Shown: piece after piece, positions 55,653 through 63,319 of the stretch
How the letters are laid out: every line of letters begins with the position of its first letter
Numbering within the stretch: position 1 is the stretch's first letter
Assembly (NCBI RefSeq): GCF_000188055.2
Contig: NZ_AEUZ02000001.1
Span: 357,501 to 421,500 of the forward strand
Reading direction: 5' to 3'
DNA length: 64,000 bases
From: Streptococcus urinalis 2285-97
Lineage (GTDB): Bacteria > Bacillota > Bacilli > Lactobacillales > Streptococcaceae
The notes under the pieces: generated by a model
Told to the model about the DNA's origin: nothing
Databases searched by the model: none
Seen by the model: the letters and a program-made list of their open reading frames with translations, nothing else
Program-made: the position numbers and the translations under genes

Positions 55653-56576
55653 ATGGTAGCATTAGGAAATACGCTTTTAGAGATTTCATATATTATTATT
55701 GGATTGCAATTTTTACATACTGCCTATAGAGTTTTTCGAGACGATACTAATCCAGTTCGTGTCGGGACAGGTTTCTTTTGGGGGTTAATTGGGATCACAT
55801 TTATTGGTGGTAGTTTTTTACCAAATAAACTTGTCGGTATTATAGTTGTTGTTCTAGCTTTACTAACACTTTTTAAACAAGTTGATATTAGCAAATTTCC
55901 ACCTCTAAAAGAAGAAGTGGCAGAAGCTCGTGCTAGCAAGATAGGAAATGCCATTTTTTTACCGGTTATCTTAATGGCTGTCTTAGCTTTAGTCATAGCA
56001 CAAATCATTCCAGACTTTAGTAGAGTTGCTATTGCCATAGCAGCTATTATTGCAACGATAACAGCACTTTACGTGACAAAACAAAAACCACAGACTTTAC
56101 TCGATGAAAACAACAGAATGATTCAACAAGTCTCAACAAGTGGGATTTTACCACAGCTTTTGGGTGCTTTAGGAGCTATTTTTACAGCTGCTGGAGTTGG
56201 GACGGTTATTTCTAGTCTAATTGGTGGTTTGGTTCCTGAGAGTAGTCGTTTCTTTGGTGTTGTTGCTTATGTATTAGGTATGGTTGTATTTACAATGATC
56301 ATGGGGAATGCTTTTGCAGCCTTTACAGTAATCACTGCGGGTGTTGGTGTTCCATTTGTTTTCCAACTTGGAGCAAATCCGATTTTAGCAGGAGCATTAG
56401 CAATGACTGCTGGTTATTGTGGAACATTATTGACTCCAATGGCTGCAAATTTCAATGCCTTGCCGGTTGCTTTGATGGATATGAAAAATCCAAATGGTGT
56501 TATTAAAGCTCAAGCCCCAGTTGCATTAGTAATGATAGTAGTTCATATTATTGTGATGTATTTCTTTGCATTTTAA
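55653..56576 (+). CDS. DUF979 membrane protein (probable 5-oxoproline transporter subunit)
   Basis: The 307-aa protein has about nine hydrophobic segments, including [20 protein letters not shown] and [20 protein letters not shown], the conserved core of DUF979. It likely forms one transporter with the preceding DUF969 product. The stop codon runs into an open frame for pcp, whose own ATG follows after 17 bases. Confidence 0.88.
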   Translation: MVALGNTLLEISYIIIGLQFLHTAYRVFRDDTNPVRVGTGFFWGLIGITFIGGSFLPNKLVGIIVVVLALLTLFKQVDISKFPPLKEEVAEARASKIGNAIFLPVILMAVLALVIAQIIPDFSRVAIAIAAIIATITALYVTKQKPQTLLDENNRMIQQVSTSGILPQLLGALGAIFTAAGVGTVISSLIGGLVPESSRFFGVVAYVLGMVVFTMIMGNAFAAFTVITAGVGVPFVFQLGANPILAGALAMTAGYCGTLLTPMAANFNALPVALMDMKNPNGVIKAQAPVALVMIVVHIIVMYFFAF

Positions 56577-56593
56577 TGAATAAGGAGGAAAAC

Positions 56594-57244
56594 ATGAAAA
56601 TTTTAGTTACAGGTTTTGATCCATTTGGAGGAGAACCTATCAATCCAGCTCTAGAAGCTGTCAAACGTTTACCTGATACTATTGAAGGTGCTGAAATAAA
56701 ATGGGTTGAAATTCCAACAGTTTTTTATAAATCAGCAGATGTTTTGGAAAAAAATATTACTGATTTTGAACCAGATGCCGTCCTTTGTATAGGGCAAGCT
56801 GGTGGACGTTTTGGATTGACACCTGAGAGAGTAGCCATTAATCAAGATGATGCAAGAATTCCAGATAATGAAGGAAAACAACCAATTGATTTGCCTATTA
56901 GGGAAGATGGAGAACCAGCCTATTTTACTAAATTACCAATTAAAGCAATGGTTGAAGCTATAAAAGCAGAAGGACTACCAGCATCTGTCTCAAATACTGC
57001 AGGAACTTTTGTATGTAATCATTTGATGTATCAGCTTCTTTATCTAGTAGATAAAAAATTCCCAAATATCAAAAGAGCTGGCTTTATGCATATTCCATTT
57101 ATGACTGAACAAGTTGTTGATAAACCCGGAACTGCTTCGATGAATTTAGATGATATCAGTCGAGGAATAAAAGCAGCCGTTTCTGCTATTGTAAAACACT
57201 ATGATCAAGATGACTTAAATATTGTTGGTGGAGCAACACATTAA
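56594..57244 (+). CDS. pcp: Pyrrolidone-carboxylate peptidase (pyroglutamyl peptidase I)
   Basis: The 216-aa cysteine peptidase removes N-terminal pyroglutamate from peptides; the activity (PYR test) is a classic marker in streptococci. Family C15 motifs: [17 protein letters not shown] near residue 8, GQAGGR near residue 71, the catalytic cysteine in [13 protein letters not shown] near residue 143, and the histidine in GFMHIPF near residue 167. Start at 56594 with AAGGAGG; the longer open frame from 56576 has no site. Operon partner of DUF969/DUF979. Confidence 0.96.
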   Translation: MKILVTGFDPFGGEPINPALEAVKRLPDTIEGAEIKWVEIPTVFYKSADVLEKNITDFEPDAVLCIGQAGGRFGLTPERVAINQDDARIPDNEGKQPIDLPIREDGEPAYFTKLPIKAMVEAIKAEGLPASVSNTAGTFVCNHLMYQLLYLVDKKFPNIKRAGFMHIPFMTEQVVDKPGTASMNLDDISRGIKAAVSAIVKHYDQDDLNIVGGATH

Positions 57245-57281
57245 ATAAAAAAGACTAAGTAGAACTTAGTCTTTTTTATTT
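57243..57281. terminator. Bidirectional terminator between pcp and the glutamine cyclotransferase gene
   Basis: Perfectly paired 18-nt arms (57243-57260 and 57264-57281) around loop AGA. It includes the stop codon of the convergent gene. Confidence 0.92.
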
Positions 57282-57985
57282 AACTCAACCTCTATCATAT
57301 AGGGATATAGTTTACCAGAAAGAATAAAGGTATTATCTTTTTGGTGAGCAATTCCATTAAGAAAATTGAGATTAGGAAAATGGGATTGATCTAGGTGTAA
57401 TTCTTCTAAAATAGCTGATAAGTCGAAGAAAGTGACAATTTTCCCAGAATTTGGATCTAATTTGACAATTTTATTAGTTTGCCAAATGTTTCCATACAAA
57501 TAACCATCAACATATTCTAATTCATTTATTCTTGAGATGGGAATACCTTGAACTTCAATGTCAATTGTTTCGATAAGTTCAAAAGTGATAGGGTCTCTTT
57601 TTTGTAATTGGTTAGAACCATTTGTCATCCATAAACAACCATTGTGTTGATCATAGGCCAATCCCCATCCCTGCCCTTGGTAAGAGACTTCTTTTATTTT
57701 TTGGAAAAGATCAATACTGTAAAGTGTTGCCAACTCTTCTTTGAATGAGAGTAGCCAGAAACAGTGATTAACAATTGTCAATCCTTCAGCAAAATAATCG
57801 TCATTAAAGGAAAGCATGTTTTTGTAACTTTTTTGATTTAACTGGTAAATACCAACTTTAGAATATCCATAACGTCCAGATGAAATCAGTATCTGATTAT
57901 CATCGATATTTTCAATCCCTTGAGTGTATAGTGTATCATTGTAAGGGTATATTTTTTTTAATACAACTTGTCCTTCTGGAATCAT
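57266..57985 (-). CDS. Glutaminyl-peptide cyclotransferase (plant/bacterial beta-propeller type)
   Basis: The 239-aa protein belongs to the glutamine cyclotransferase family PF05096 by its five-bladed propeller repeats: DTLYTQGIENIDDNQILISS near residue 14, YQGQGWGLAYDQHNGCLWMT near residue 95, and INELEYVDGYLYGNIWQTNK near residue 150, with the conserved Glu and Asn/Asp of the active site. It turns N-terminal glutamine into pyroglutamate. No signal peptide is visible, so it is probably cytosolic. It converges on pcp, which removes pyroglutamate. GGAGG lies five bases before the ATG. Confidence 0.88.
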   Translation of the reverse strand: MIPEGQVVLKKIYPYNDTLYTQGIENIDDNQILISSGRYGYSKVGIYQLNQKSYKNMLSFNDDYFAEGLTIVNHCFWLLSFKEELATLYSIDLFQKIKEVSYQGQGWGLAYDQHNGCLWMTNGSNQLQKRDPITFELIETIDIEVQGIPISRINELEYVDGYLYGNIWQTNKIVKLDPNSGKIVTFFDLSAILEELHLDQSHFPNLNFLNGIAHQKDNTFILSGKLYPYMIEVELNKKD

Positions 57986-58136
57986 TTTTCCTCCTGAATA
58001 GTAAATTATTCTAGAATATAAACAATCACTACAAGTCTATCAAAAAATAACTGTAATTTCTAATAGAATAACTAAGATATCTTGGAAACATTATCTTCTA
58101 CTCTATCATCAAGTGTAATCTTAAAGTGTAATCTTA

Positions 58137-59803
58137 TTATTTCTTATGATTGTAAACATGGTTTTTGTTAGCCATTTTGTTTTGATGAAGTCTAAGTGCT
58201 AAATGGATATTCATTAAGTGGTCGGTGTTTTTTAGACTAATTGATAAAATAGCTTCAATTTTTGCTAGTCTTGCTCGAAATGTATTCACGTGAATGAAGA
58301 GTGTTTGACTACTTGAGGTGTAAGAAAAATGATTATCAAAAAAAAAACAGATAAGGTTTTGTATAATTGTGTCTTGTTAGCGGCATCATATTGTATGACT
58401 GGTAATAGAAATTGTTCATAAAGTTCATCAACAAATAGATGATTAATAGAGCCTTGGTCATCGGTCAATAGTTTTAAAATGCCAATTTCTTGATAATATT
58501 GTAGATGATTTGATTTTTGGTTAGATTTTGCAAATCGGATTGCTTGCTTTGATTCGTCTAAAGCTTGACGTAATTTCCAGTAAGGTTTTTCAGTGCTTAT
58601 TCCAATATAATAATGGTCGTGACCAATAAAGCTTGACACAAAAGTTTGTAATTTTTGAAGGTGTTTTGTTAGTGTTGAATGCCTACCAAAAACTAAGACC
58701 ACTTGTTGGTTTCGAGAAAATAAGTGAAGGTCATTGGTATTTAGCGGACTCTTATCCAATTGTTTAGTAAACTTTAAAAATAGTTTTTCAAAAGAAATGA
58801 TATCATCATGAGATAGTAAATCAGAAATCAGTAAGACACTTAAATGAGTGTCTATTTGTTTTCCCAGACTTAGACTGTAACGATTTAACAAAGCTTCATT
58901 AGGCTCTGTTAATTTAAGAAAGTCATCAAAAATGATGGATTTAAAATAATTATTATTTTTCTGAAATTCAATTTCTAACAGTTGCTTTAATTCAAAGACA
59001 GAACAGATATTTTCAATTTTACTTAAAACAGCAGGTTCTAGGATAGTTGTCTTATGATCAGTCTTTAGCACAAGGTAATAACTGATGGTTCTACGATTGT
59101 ATATGGGTAAAAAGAAGAGATTGTAACCTAAATTATTTAGAAAAATACTGTGGTAGCAAAAGCCGTCTACTGACTTATTATTAAAATTATATCCAATTGA
59201 AGAAAGACGACCAATATTGTTAGCGCTAAAGTTTTCAAAATAATCTTTCTAAGACCAGTCGTTACTGTGATCAATTAAATTCATATCTTGGTTAACAATA
59301 GCGATGGAGAGTTTTGTCGTTTCATAAACGATTTGACAAAGATTATTTAAACTATGATTATCTGAAAAATATTGGATGATTTGTTTGATAAAATATTCAG
59401 ATTCAATCAATGCTTGAGAATTTTTGGCAATTTGAACTTCTTGAAAAGTAATCGTAACATCACTCCATGAAAAATGATTATCAATTAATATTAAAGGAAT
59501 ATTGTAATACCGCAATAAATCAATCATATCTTCTGTTAAAAAGGGCCTGTATTTTTTCTTTGAAAGAATAGCACCAACATGACGATGTTTTAATTCTTCA
59601 ATAAAGGTCTTATTGAAATGACTCTTCATAAACTTTCCGATGACAAGTAATTCTTCTCCTTTTAACCATTTTTCGATATCGGGAATGTCCATAATATTAA
59701 TAGAACTAAGACGGTTTGTCATTCCGACTGATGTGGTAAATAATGTTTCTGTTTTCATCATTGGTGAAGATAAGAGACATTGTAGTGTTATTTTTGTAGC
59801 CAT
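58137..59803 (-). pseudogene. PucR-family regulator, broken by an amber codon and a homopolymer frameshift
   Basis: The frame from MATKITLQCLLSSPMMKTET (start 59803, AAAGAGG seven bases upstream) is a PucR-type purine/ureido catabolism regulator. Its N-terminal PucR domain runs to about residue 120. A TAG at 59249-59251 stops it at residue 184, but the same frame continues with KDYFENFSANNIGRLSSIGY through the central domain to 58380 and beyond. At a run of ten A (58338-58347, plus strand) the frame shifts. In another frame the C-terminal helix-turn-helix is intact (TLFIHVNTFRARLAKIEAIL, NIHLALRLHQNK), ending at 58137. Two separate lesions make this a likely pseudogene. It diverges from the carbamoyltransferase operon and was probably its activator. 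Confidence 0.85.
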
Positions 59804-59829
59804 AATTTCCTCTTTGTATAAATGCACAA

Positions 59830-59843
59830 TAAAAGCGCTTTCT
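59830..59843 (+). promoter_or_regulatory. Candidate CcpA (cre) site before the carbamoyltransferase operon
   Basis: TAAAAGCGCTTTCT matches 13 of 14 positions of the consensus TGWAARCGNTWNCW. It lies in the divergent region, 20 bp upstream of the -35 of the operon promoter and close to the regulator gene start. Confidence 0.6.
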
Positions 59844-59862
59844 TTTTTATATAATAACACAA

Positions 59863-59891
59863 TTCACATTTTTTCTTCTCATTTTTATAAT
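59863..59891 (+). promoter_or_regulatory. Promoter of the carbamoyltransferase operon
   Basis: TTCACA (59863-59868) and a perfect TATAAT (59886-59891) are separated by 17 bp, 31 bp before the ATG at 59923. Confidence 0.72.
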
Positions 59892-59922
59892 AAAATTATC
59901 AAATAATAAAGGAGCCAAGAAA

Positions 59923-60861
59923 ATGAGAAATCGTTTTAAAGGAAAAGATTATCTTGCATTTAAAGATATGACCATAGAAGAAATTGAATTTATCACAGAC
60001 TTAGGTCTAGAATTCAAGAAAAAATGGACTGCTAAAGAACCACATGAATATCTGAAAGGACAAGTGTGGGCAGCTCTTTTTGAAAAAAATAGTACGAGAA
60101 CACGTAATGCCTTTGAACGTGCTGCAGCTGATTTAGGTGTTAAAGTTGTTTACCTAAGACCTGACGAAATGCAGATGACACGTGGAGAACCTTTGAAAGA
60201 TACAGCACGCATATTGGACCGCTACTTCGATGGTCTCTTTATTCGTACATTTGGTAATTAAATTGTCGAAGAATGTGCTGCTTGGATGGAAAATCCTGTT
60301 ATTAACGGCTTAACAGCACTAGAACATCCAACACAAGGAATTGCAGATTTGATGACAATCAAAGAGAAAAAAGGAAGTTATCAAGGACTAAAAATCTGTT
60401 ATTCTGGCAATTTATATAACGTTGCCTATACGACAATGATTTTCTGTGCAACCCTAGGGATTGACTTGTCAATTGCTTGCCCTAAAGATATTGAACCTGA
60501 TAAAGACATCTTAGCTGAAGCACAACGTCGTGCAAAAGCAACTGGAGCTAAAATTGAACTAACACAAGATTTTGAAGAAGCCTTAAAAGATGCTGATATT
60601 GTATATGGTATGTCTCAATATAGCATGGGACAAAGTGATGAAGAGATCGCATTCCTAAAAGAAGCATTTAAACCTTATCAAATAACTATGGATGCCATGA
60701 AAAAAGCAAAACCTGATGCCATCTTTATGCACTGTCTACCAGCTCACCGAGGTGAAGAAGTGACAGATGAAGTTATGGAATGTAGCCAATCAGTTATCTT
60801 TGATGAAGGCGAAAATAGAATGCATTCTATTAAAGCAATATTAGCGGCAGTTGCCAATTAA
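59923..60861 (+). pseudogene. Ornithine/putrescine-type carbamoyltransferase interrupted by an ochre codon
   Basis: The frame encodes a carbamoyltransferase of about 312 aa split by TAA at 60259-60261 (codon 113). Before it are the carbamoyl-phosphate loop S57-T-R-T-R61 and FIRTFGN. After it are ALEHPTQ near residue 135, SMG near residue 234 and HCLPAHRG near residue 270, all in the same frame with no other lesion. A CAA-to-TAA change explains it; related enzymes have a residue such as Gln here. Whether ornithine, putrescine or another amine is the acceptor cannot be told: the SMG element fits an amino-acid acceptor. A second start at 60286 has no good ribosome site. AAAGGAG precedes the first ATG. 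Confidence 0.85.
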
Positions 60862-60925
60862 GAAGGTATTGTTTGGGAAATGATATCCTAAATAATTATT
60901 TCATATCATCAAACGGAGTTATGTT

Positions 60926-62431
60926 ATGAATGTAGAAAAAAAGAAAAAATTTAAATCTCCCAATACCTATGTGATCATCTTCTTTGTCTTAATTTTTGTA
61001 GCCTTATTAACATGGATTATTCCTGGTGGTAAATATACATATGACAATTCAGGAAGAGCTATAGCAAATTCTTACCAACAGATTAAAGCAAATAGACAGG
61101 GTTTGTGGGATGTTATCATGGCACCGATAATTTGCATGGTCGGTAATAAAGAAGTATCAGGAGCAATTACAATATCTTTAAATGTCATGCTTTTTGGGAG
61201 TTTTTTAGAGATGATGGATGCTTCAGGTGCCATTAATATAGCCTTAAAAAATGTCGCCAAAAAATATCAAAGTAACTACTATGTTTTGATAACTGTCTTA
61301 ACATTTTTAATGGGGATTTTTGGAACTGCCCAAGGGGCATATGAAGAAGGTTTTGTTTATCTGTTAATGTTTTTACCAATTGTATTGTCGCTTGGTCTAG
61401 ATAGTATAGTCGCTCTAATGATTGTTATTTTGGGGACGCAAGCAGGTTGTGCAGCTTCCATCGTAAATCAATTTTCAACTGGAATTGCCTCTGGTATTGC
61501 AGGTATTAGCCTTGGTGAAGGTATTATTTTTAGAACATTAACCTTTATTGTCTTACTTTCATTTTGTTCAAGTATCATTTGTTTGTATGCCAAACATGTG
61601 AAAGAAAATCCTGAAAAATCAGTACAATTTTTTAGACGAAAAGAAGATCTAGAAGAATTTGCCGGGACAACAGGTGATGATCAAACTTTGGATAAAAGAC
61701 AACGTAAAGTTTTTACAGTCTTCATTTTAACTTTTCTGATTATGATTTTGTCTTTAATTCCATGGACATCACTGAACAAAAATTGGACCTTCTTTGAATC
61801 CATTACCAACTGGGCAAACCATAATATGATTCTTGGGACCTTATTAGGTAGCAATCTAGTACCATTTGGGGAATGGTATTTTAATGAAATTAATGGGCTT
61901 TTGATTATCATGACCATCCTTTCAGGTTATATCATGGGCTTTAATATCGACAAAACCATTAGTATTTTTATCAAAGGCGCAGCTTCATTAGTATCAACGG
62001 CATTTATAGTTCCTTTAGCTCGTGGGATTCAAGTATTAATGACAAATGGTAGTATTACGGCTACCGTCTTAAATGCTACGGAAAAAACACTGGGATCATT
62101 ACCTCCTATTGTCTTTGTTCTAGTTTGTTTCCTTGTCTATATTTTATTAGCTGTTTTTATTCCTAGTTCGACAGGACTTGCTGCAGCAACCATTTCAATT
62201 ATGGCACCTCTAGGAACCTTTGCTCATATCTCAGAAGCTAATATGATTATTATCTATAATTTTGCATTAGGTTTTGTTAAATTATTAGCGCCAACTTCTA
62301 TTATTGTTATGACATGTACACAAGCCGTGCATGTCGGTTATGGTGCTTGGTTAAAAGCAATTTGGAAATACGCTTTTGCGTATTTAGGAGTGCTCGTCAT
62401 TATGTTAATTTTATCAATCTTTATGATGTAA
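60926..62431 (+). CDS. YfcC/ArcD-type integral membrane transporter
   Basis: The 501-aa protein has about twelve membrane segments and belongs to the YfcC family (PF03606, basic amino-acid or dicarboxylate carriers). Typical patterns are FVALLTWIIPGGKYTYD near residue 25, GTAQGAYEEGFVYLLMFLPI near residue 135 and VFIPSSTGLAAATISIMAPL near residue 412. In streptococci the arginine/ornithine antiporter ArcD is of this same class, so exchange of the substrate and product of the adjacent enzymes is likely. It lies 64 bases after the carbamoyltransferase, with CGGAG seven bases before the ATG. Confidence 0.88.
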   Translation: MNVEKKKKFKSPNTYVIIFFVLIFVALLTWIIPGGKYTYDNSGRAIANSYQQIKANRQGLWDVIMAPIICMVGNKEVSGAITISLNVMLFGSFLEMMDASGAINIALKNVAKKYQSNYYVLITVLTFLMGIFGTAQGAYEEGFVYLLMFLPIVLSLGLDSIVALMIVILGTQAGCAASIVNQFSTGIASGIAGISLGEGIIFRTLTFIVLLSFCSSIICLYAKHVKENPEKSVQFFRRKEDLEEFAGTTGDDQTLDKRQRKVFTVFILTFLIMILSLIPWTSLNKNWTFFESITNWANHNMILGTLLGSNLVPFGEWYFNEINGLLIIMTILSGYIMGFNIDKTISIFIKGAASLVSTAFIVPLARGIQVLMTNGSITATVLNATEKTLGSLPPIVFVLVCFLVYILLAVFIPSSTGLAAATISIMAPLGTFAHISEANMIIIYNFALGFVKLLAPTSIIVMTCTQAVHVGYGAWLKAIWKYAFAYLGVLVIMLILSIFMM

Positions 62432-62442
62432 AGGAGAAAAAA

Positions 62443-63300
62443 ATGAGTCAACAATATTATGTTAGTAATGCAACAAATGAATTAAAAAAAGTTATTGTCT
62501 GTTCACCCAAATATTACAAGTTCAATGCGATAAATGAAATTACAAAAGCTTGGATGGAAAAAGGTGAAACGGAACAAAATGATCTCATGGTAAAAGAATG
62601 GCAAACACTAATTGATGCCTATAAGGAAAATGGTGTCAAAGTCATTGAGATGGAACCACAAGAATCATTAGAAGTCCAAACCTTTGCTCGTGACTTTGGT
62701 GCCATGATTAAAGAAGGAGCCATTATTGGAAAATTCCGCCATCCAGCCCGTCAAAAAGAAACAGCAGTTTATGAAGCTAAATTAAAGGAATTAGGAGTTC
62801 CAATTGTTGCGCGTTGTAATGCTGGTTGTTTTGAAGGTGGAGATTTCTGGATGATTGATGAACATACCATTGCTTTTGGCTTAGTTGACCGTACCGATCA
62901 AGCAGGAGTAGATAATTTAAGAGAACAACTCCAAAAATTTGGTTATACTGTTGTTGGCGTTCCTGTTGCTCCAGAACATTTACATTTAGACATGTGCTTT
63001 AATATTGTAGCACCTAAAGTTTGTTTAGCTTCAAAAAGTGTTCTACCATTCTGGTTTATTAAAATGCTTGAAAGAAGAGATTTCACAATAATCGATGTGC
63101 CTGAAGAACTGATTGAAAAACATGGTTGTAACGTTCAAGCTCTTGGCAATAATAAAGTTTTAGGTATTAAGAATAATGAATCAGTCAATAAAGATTTAGA
63201 AGCTGCTGGAGTTGAAGTCATCAAATTACCATTAGAACAAATTCTTAAAGCTGGTGGTGGACCTCATTGCATGACTTATCCAGTTGAACGGACATATTAA
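62443..63300 (+). CDS. Guanidino-modifying hydrolase of the DDAH/arginine deiminase superfamily
   Basis: The 285-aa enzyme has every catalytic element of the amidinotransferase/deiminase superfamily: F81-A-R-D84 (substrate carboxylate/guanidino binding), E131-G-G-D134, H181-L-D183, and the nucleophile C276 in GGPHCMTYP. It is much shorter than arginine deiminase (about 410 aa) and lacks its helical insert, so it resembles dimethylargininase or related small deiminases. The reaction is probably removal of an amine from a guanidino group to give a ureido product. The true substrate is unknown. The start is fixed by AAAGGAG before the ATG at 62443, although the frame is open 43 codons further upstream inside the transporter gene. 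Confidence 0.85.
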   Translation: MSQQYYVSNATNELKKVIVCSPKYYKFNAINEITKAWMEKGETEQNDLMVKEWQTLIDAYKENGVKVIEMEPQESLEVQTFARDFGAMIKEGAIIGKFRHPARQKETAVYEAKLKELGVPIVARCNAGCFEGGDFWMIDEHTIAFGLVDRTDQAGVDNLREQLQKFGYTVVGVPVAPEHLHLDMCFNIVAPKVCLASKSVLPFWFIKMLERRDFTIIDVPEELIEKHGCNVQALGNNKVLGIKNNESVNKDLEAAGVEVIKLPLEQILKAGGGPHCMTYPVERTY

Positions 63301-63319
63301 AAGTTAGGTTGTGATAGGA

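Noticed and set aside
60286..60861. Distal carbamoyltransferase frame as an independent 191-aa gene
   Set aside because: No ribosome site and it would lack the carbamoyl-phosphate loop; it is the second half of one interrupted gene.
62314..62442. Longer version of the deiminase-like protein with 43 extra N-terminal residues
   Set aside because: The extra part lies inside the transporter gene in another frame and lacks a ribosome site; AAAGGAG points to 62443.
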